Positions 61,138 through 64,000 of a stretch of 64,000 bases of DNA are shown here, one piece after another. The notes under the pieces are model-generated. The model did not search any database. It worked only from the letters and a program-made list of their open reading frames with translations, and was not told the origin of the DNA. Origin of the DNA: Thermohalobaculum sediminis (GTDB lineage Bacteria; Pseudomonadota; Alphaproteobacteria; Rhodobacterales; Rhodobacteraceae). Numbering within the stretch: position 1 is the stretch's first letter; the number at the start of each line of letters is the position of its first letter. A program made the position numbers and the translations under genes. The stretch lies in the NCBI RefSeq assembly GCF_023487995.1, contig NZ_JAMFKN010000010.1:1-64000 (forward strand). The letters run 5' to 3'.

Positions 61138-61372
61138 GCGACGCGCCCCCGACGAGCGCCCGTCCGGCCCATCGAGGGCCGGCCGGGCGCCACGCGCAGC
61201 CCGACGGGCCGCGCGTGCGCCGCATCGCCCGACGTCGTCTTGCCGACACCCCTCAGGCTCTGCGCCCGCGGCGGCAGCGCCGCCGTCCGCCGCGACCGGG
61301 GCTCGATGCCCCGGGCGCGGCGCGCCCGGATCGGGACTCGACGGAGGCTGCGCTTTCGCTAGCATCTCGGCC

Positions 61373-62671
61373 ATGATGCGCCGCGATTCCTCCCCCGCCT
61401 CTCCCGTCCGCGTCGGCCTGATCGGCGCCGGCAAGTTCGGTTCGATGTTCCTCGCGCAGGTGCCCACCACACCGGCAATCGAGATCGCGGCCATTGCCGA
61501 TCTCGACCCCGCCCGCGCCCGGCGCGCCTGCGAGGCCGTGGGCTGGGACGCCCCGCGGATTGCCGGCACGGCCTTCCTCGAGGATGGCGCCGCCATGGCG
61601 CGCGAGATCGATCTCGACGTGGTGATCGAGGCCACCGGGAGCCCGCTCGCCGGCATCCGCCACGCCCGCGCGGCCATCGCCGCCCGCCGCCATGTCGTGA
61701 TGGTCAATGTCGAGGCCGACGCCCTTGTCGGCCCCCTGCTCGCTGCCGAGGCGCGCGCGGCCGGCGTCGTCATCTCGATGGCCTATGGCGACCAGCCGGC
61801 GCTGGTGGCCGAATTGGTGGAATGGGCCCGTGACTGCGGCTTTCCGGTGGTCGCCGCAGGCAAGGGCACCAAATACCTGCCCGGCTATCACGAACTCACA
61901 CCCGACCGCGTCTGGGACCATTACGGCATCACCGCCGAGGGCGCCCGCGCCGCCGGGATGAACAGCCAGATGTTCACCTCGTTCATGGACGGCACGAAGT
62001 CGGCGATCGAGATGGCGGCGATCGCGAATTCCTGCGGCCTCGATGCGCCTGCGATGGGCCTCGCCTTCCCGCCCTGCGGGGTCGACGACCTGCCCCATGT
62101 CCTGCGCCCGCGCGAGGATGGCGGCATCCTTGACGCCAAGGGGATGGTCGAGGTTGTGGCCTGCGACGAGCGTGACGGCCGCCCGGTCTTCCGCGACCTT
62201 CGCTGGGGCGTCTATGTCGTCGTCGAGGCGCCGAACCCCTACTCGGCGGCCTGTTTCGCCCAGTATGGCGTGAAAACCGACAGGACGGGGCGCTATGCCG
62301 CGCTCTACCGCCCCTGCCACCTGATCGGGCTGGAACTTGGCCGCTCGGTCCTGCGGGCGGCGCGCGACGGGCGCCCGATCGGTTCGGTCACCGAGTTCCG
62401 CGCCGACGTGATGGCGGTCGCCAAGCGCGACCTGAAGCCGGGCGACCGGCTGGATGGCGAGGGCGGATATGCCGCCTATGGCCGCGTCGCCCCCGCCGCC
62501 CGCGCGATGGCCGAAGGCGCGCTGCCCATCGGCCTCGCCCATGACGCCGTGGTGCGCCACCCCATCGCGCGGGGCGAGGTGATCCGCTGGGACGCCGTCG
62601 AGATCGACACGACCCGCGCCGACGTCGTGGCTCGGCGCGAGATGGAGGCCCGCTTCGCGCCAGTGGGCTGA
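61373..62671 (+). CDS. NAD(P)-binding oxidoreductase with SAF-like C-terminus
   Basis: This 432-residue protein resembles the N-terminal half of homoserine dehydrogenase. A Rossmann motif VGLIGAGKFGSMFLAQV (~14-30) binds the dinucleotide, and DLDVVIEATGSPLAGIRHA and VMVNVEADALVGPLL follow. A catalytic-domain-like part spans ~170-330, and the C-terminal ~100 residues are SAF/FlgA-like (LKPGDRLDGEGGYAAYGR … IARGEVIRWDAV). Similar enzymes occur in sugar-acid catabolism, but the substrate is not readable. Two consecutive ATGs (61373, 61376) are possible starts. No pathway neighbours are visible. Confidence 0.82.
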   Translation: MMRRDSSPASPVRVGLIGAGKFGSMFLAQVPTTPAIEIAAIADLDPARARRACEAVGWDAPRIAGTAFLEDGAAMAREIDLDVVIEATGSPLAGIRHARAAIAARRHVVMVNVEADALVGPLLAAEARAAGVVISMAYGDQPALVAELVEWARDCGFPVVAAGKGTKYLPGYHELTPDRVWDHYGITAEGARAAGMNSQMFTSFMDGTKSAIEMAAIANSCGLDAPAMGLAFPPCGVDDLPHVLRPREDGGILDAKGMVEVVACDERDGRPVFRDLRWGVYVVVEAPNPYSAACFAQYGVKTDRTGRYAALYRPCHLIGLELGRSVLRAARDGRPIGSVTEFRADVMAVAKRDLKPGDRLDGEGGYAAYGRVAPAARAMAEGALPIGLAHDAVVRHPIARGEVIRWDAVEIDTTRADVVARREMEARFAPVG

Positions 62672-62698
62672 GCGCGGCCGGCTGGCCGTCCCGCCGCT

Positions 62699-62719
62699 GT
62701 CCCGGGCTCGACTCAGGAC
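62699..62719. repeat. 21-bp palindromic repeat, degenerate copy 2
   Basis: GTCCCGGG-CTCGA-CTCAGGAC is a decayed copy of the repeat at 62790 and 56000. It sits 28 bases after the oxidoreductase stop. Confidence 0.5.
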
Positions 62720-62789
62720 CTCGCCCTGCCGCCGGCCCCAGCTGTACCGGTCTCGATGCGGGGACCTCGCGCTGCCGGAGGGTTCCGCT

Positions 62790-62810
62790 GTCCCGGGCCT
62801 TACCCGGGAC
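62790..62810. repeat. 21-bp palindromic repeat, copy 3
   Basis: GTCCCGGG-CCTTA-CCCGGGAC has a perfect 8-bp stem and a five-base loop. It lies in the same intergenic region as copy 2 (62672-62950), which holds no gene. Confidence 0.6.
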
Positions 62811-62950
62811 GTCGATGGCCCCTCCGGTCGCGCGCAGCCGCGATCGCTCGGGGCGCTGCGCGCGTCAGTCTGCGCGCGCCGACGCCGTGCGCCGGCTCCG
62901 ACCGGCCCGGCTCCCTTGACCCCGGCCGCCACCGCACCTATCCCCTAGCC

Positions 62951-64000
62951 ATGATCGAGCCCATCCACATCATCGGCGCCGGCATGGCAGGCTCCGAGGC
63001 CGCATGGGCCGCGGCCTCGATGGGCGTGCCCGTCATCCTGCACGAGATGCGCCCCGAGGTGGGCACCGATGCGCACCAGACGGGCGGCTTCGCCGAGCTC
63101 GTGTGCTCGAACTCCTTCCGTTCGGACGACGACGAGACGAACGCCGTGGGCCTGCTGCACTGGGAGATGCGGCGCGCGGGCTCGATCATGATGGCGGCCG
63201 CAGCCGAGGCGTCGGTCCCCGCAGGAGGCGCGCTCGCGGTCGACCGCGAGGTCTTTTCCGCGCGCGTGACCCGGGCGTTGGAGGCGCATCCCCTGATCAC
63301 CATCGCGCGCGGCGAGGTGGCGGGTCTGCCGCCGCCCGACTGGTCTAGCGTGATCGTCGCGACCGGCCCCCTCACCTCGCCGGCGCTCGCCGCCGCGATC
63401 CGCGAGCTGACCGGCGAGACCAGCCTCGCCTTCTTCGACGCGATCGCCCCCATCGTCCATGCCGACAGCGTGGACATGTCCCGCGCCTGGTTCCAGTCGC
63501 GCTACGACAAGGGCGAGACCGAGGACGAGCGCACCGCCTATCTCAACTGCCCGATGTCGCGCGAGCAGTATGACCGATTCATCGACGCGCTCATCGCCGC
63601 GCCAAAGACCGAGTTCAAGGACTGGGAGCGCGACACCCCCTATTTCGAGGGCTGCCTGCCCATCGAGGTGATGGCCGAGCGCGGCCGCGAGACCCTGCGC
63701 TATGGCCCGCTCAAGCCCGTGGGCCTGACCAACCCGCATCAGCCGGACGTGAAGCCCCATGCCGTGGTGCAACTGCGCCGCGAGAACCGGCTGGGCACGC
63801 TCTACAACCTCGTGGGCTTCCAGACGAAGCTGAAATACGGCGCGCAGGCCGAGGTGTTCGCGCTGATCCCGGGCCTCGAGAACGCGAGATTCGCGCGTCT
63901 CGGCGGCATCCACCGCAACACTTTCCTGAACTCCCCGCGGCTGCTCGACGGGCAGATGCGGTTGCACGCCATGCCGCGGCTGCGCTTCGCGGGGCAGATC
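62951..64000 (+). CDS. trmFO: Methylenetetrahydrofolate-tRNA uracil-54 methyltransferase (cut by window end)
   Basis: The first 350 residues of TrmFO, a FAD- and folate-dependent enzyme making 5-methyluridine-54 in tRNA, are present and open to the last base. The dinucleotide motif is [17 protein letters not shown], followed by [15 protein letters not shown], the characteristic [12 protein letters not shown] (with conserved Cys) and [10 protein letters not shown]. Further on, [23 protein letters not shown] and [12 protein letters not shown] appear. The sequence matches the gid/trmFO family throughout. The last ~100 residues are beyond the window. Confidence 0.95.
   Translation, partial: MIEPIHIIGAGMAGSEAAWAAASMGVPVILHEMRPEVGTDAHQTGGFAELVCSNSFRSDDDETNAVGLLHWEMRRAGSIMMAAAAEASVPAGGALAVDREVFSARVTRALEAHPLITIARGEVAGLPPPDWSSVIVATGPLTSPALAAAIRELTGETSLAFFDAIAPIVHADSVDMSRAWFQSRYDKGETEDERTAYLNCPMSREQYDRFIDALIAAPKTEFKDWERDTPYFEGCLPIEVMAERGRETLRYGPLKPVGLTNPHQPDVKPHAVVQLRRENRLGTLYNLVGFQTKLKYGAQAEVFALIPGLENARFARLGGIHRNTFLNSPRLLDGQMRLHAMPRLRFAGQI

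Overview
This 64 kb window is a stretch of a very GC-rich alphaproteobacterial chromosome, most likely from a member of the Rhodobacterales (Rhodobacteraceae/Paracoccaceae). The evidence is the gene set and order: nifR3(dusB)-ntrB-ntrC-ntrY-ntrX followed by trkA-trkH-hfq-hflX; NDUFA12-mlaD-DUF2155 facing accB-accC-aat; a bactofilin paired with a DUF5930-type M23 endopeptidase; fused ispDF; and RNase E with an acidic/arginine-rich insertion in its S1 domain. Alphaproteobacterial LexA boxes (GTTC-N7-GTTC) support this. Most genes are housekeeping. Only the far left edge (an IS3-family element cut by the window) and a few single genes look accessory.

Layout. 1-456: end of an IS3-family insertion sequence. 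700-2544: bactofilin and M23 endopeptidase. 3.0-12.2 kb: peroxiredoxin, giant AsmA/YhdP-like protein, gluQ, a helix-hairpin-helix protein, tpiA, a small Fe-S assembly cluster (unknown 87 aa protein, SufT-like, SufA-like), tgt. 12.4-16.4 kb: FadL-family porin, then NDUFA12-mlaD-methyltransferase-DUF2155. 16.3-22.7 kb: aat, accC, accB, DsbA-family protein, M48 protease, aminotransferase. 22.7-31.5 kb: rne, amidase, PBP1A, prfB. 31.5-36.4 kb: ligA, a GFA-family protein, recG, then a 42-residue membrane protein behind two LexA boxes. 36.7-51.5 kb (minus strand): an unrecognised protein, then hflX, hfq, trkH, trkA, an NrtS-like/MCP fusion, ntrX, ntrY, ntrC, ntrB, dusB. 51.6-54.4 kb (plus strand): overlapping ispDF-pgpA-cinA-PNPOx. 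54.4-59.7 kb: ratA, a lone ABC membrane domain, lipA, a small membrane protein, a lysine-rich helical protein, mtnA. 60.0-64.0 kb: aquaporin, DUF4389 protein, an NAD-binding/SAF-like oxidoreductase, trmFO (cut by the window end).

How the genes work together. The central block joins nitrogen sensing (NtrBC, NtrYX) to potassium uptake (TrkAH) and RNA-level control (Hfq, HflX), with an unusual receptor-like protein inserted between ntrX and trkA. Envelope genes recur: M23 endopeptidase, amidase, PBP1A, bactofilin, MlaD, an AsmA-like bridge, DsbA and M48 proteases. DNA repair genes (ligA, recG) sit next to what looks like an SOS-induced small membrane protein.

The most interesting signals are: (1) the 42-residue single-span protein controlled by two LexA boxes; (2) the NrtS-like two-helix domain fused to a chemoreceptor signalling domain within the ntr-trk gene block; (3) an ABC-exporter membrane domain with no ATPase, placed between lipA and ratA; (4) a perfect 14-bp palindrome in front of the FadL-like gene; (5) a roughly 360-nt rne leader starting at a good promoter; (6) three copies of a 21-bp palindromic repeat. 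I saw no tRNA, rRNA or CRISPR array.
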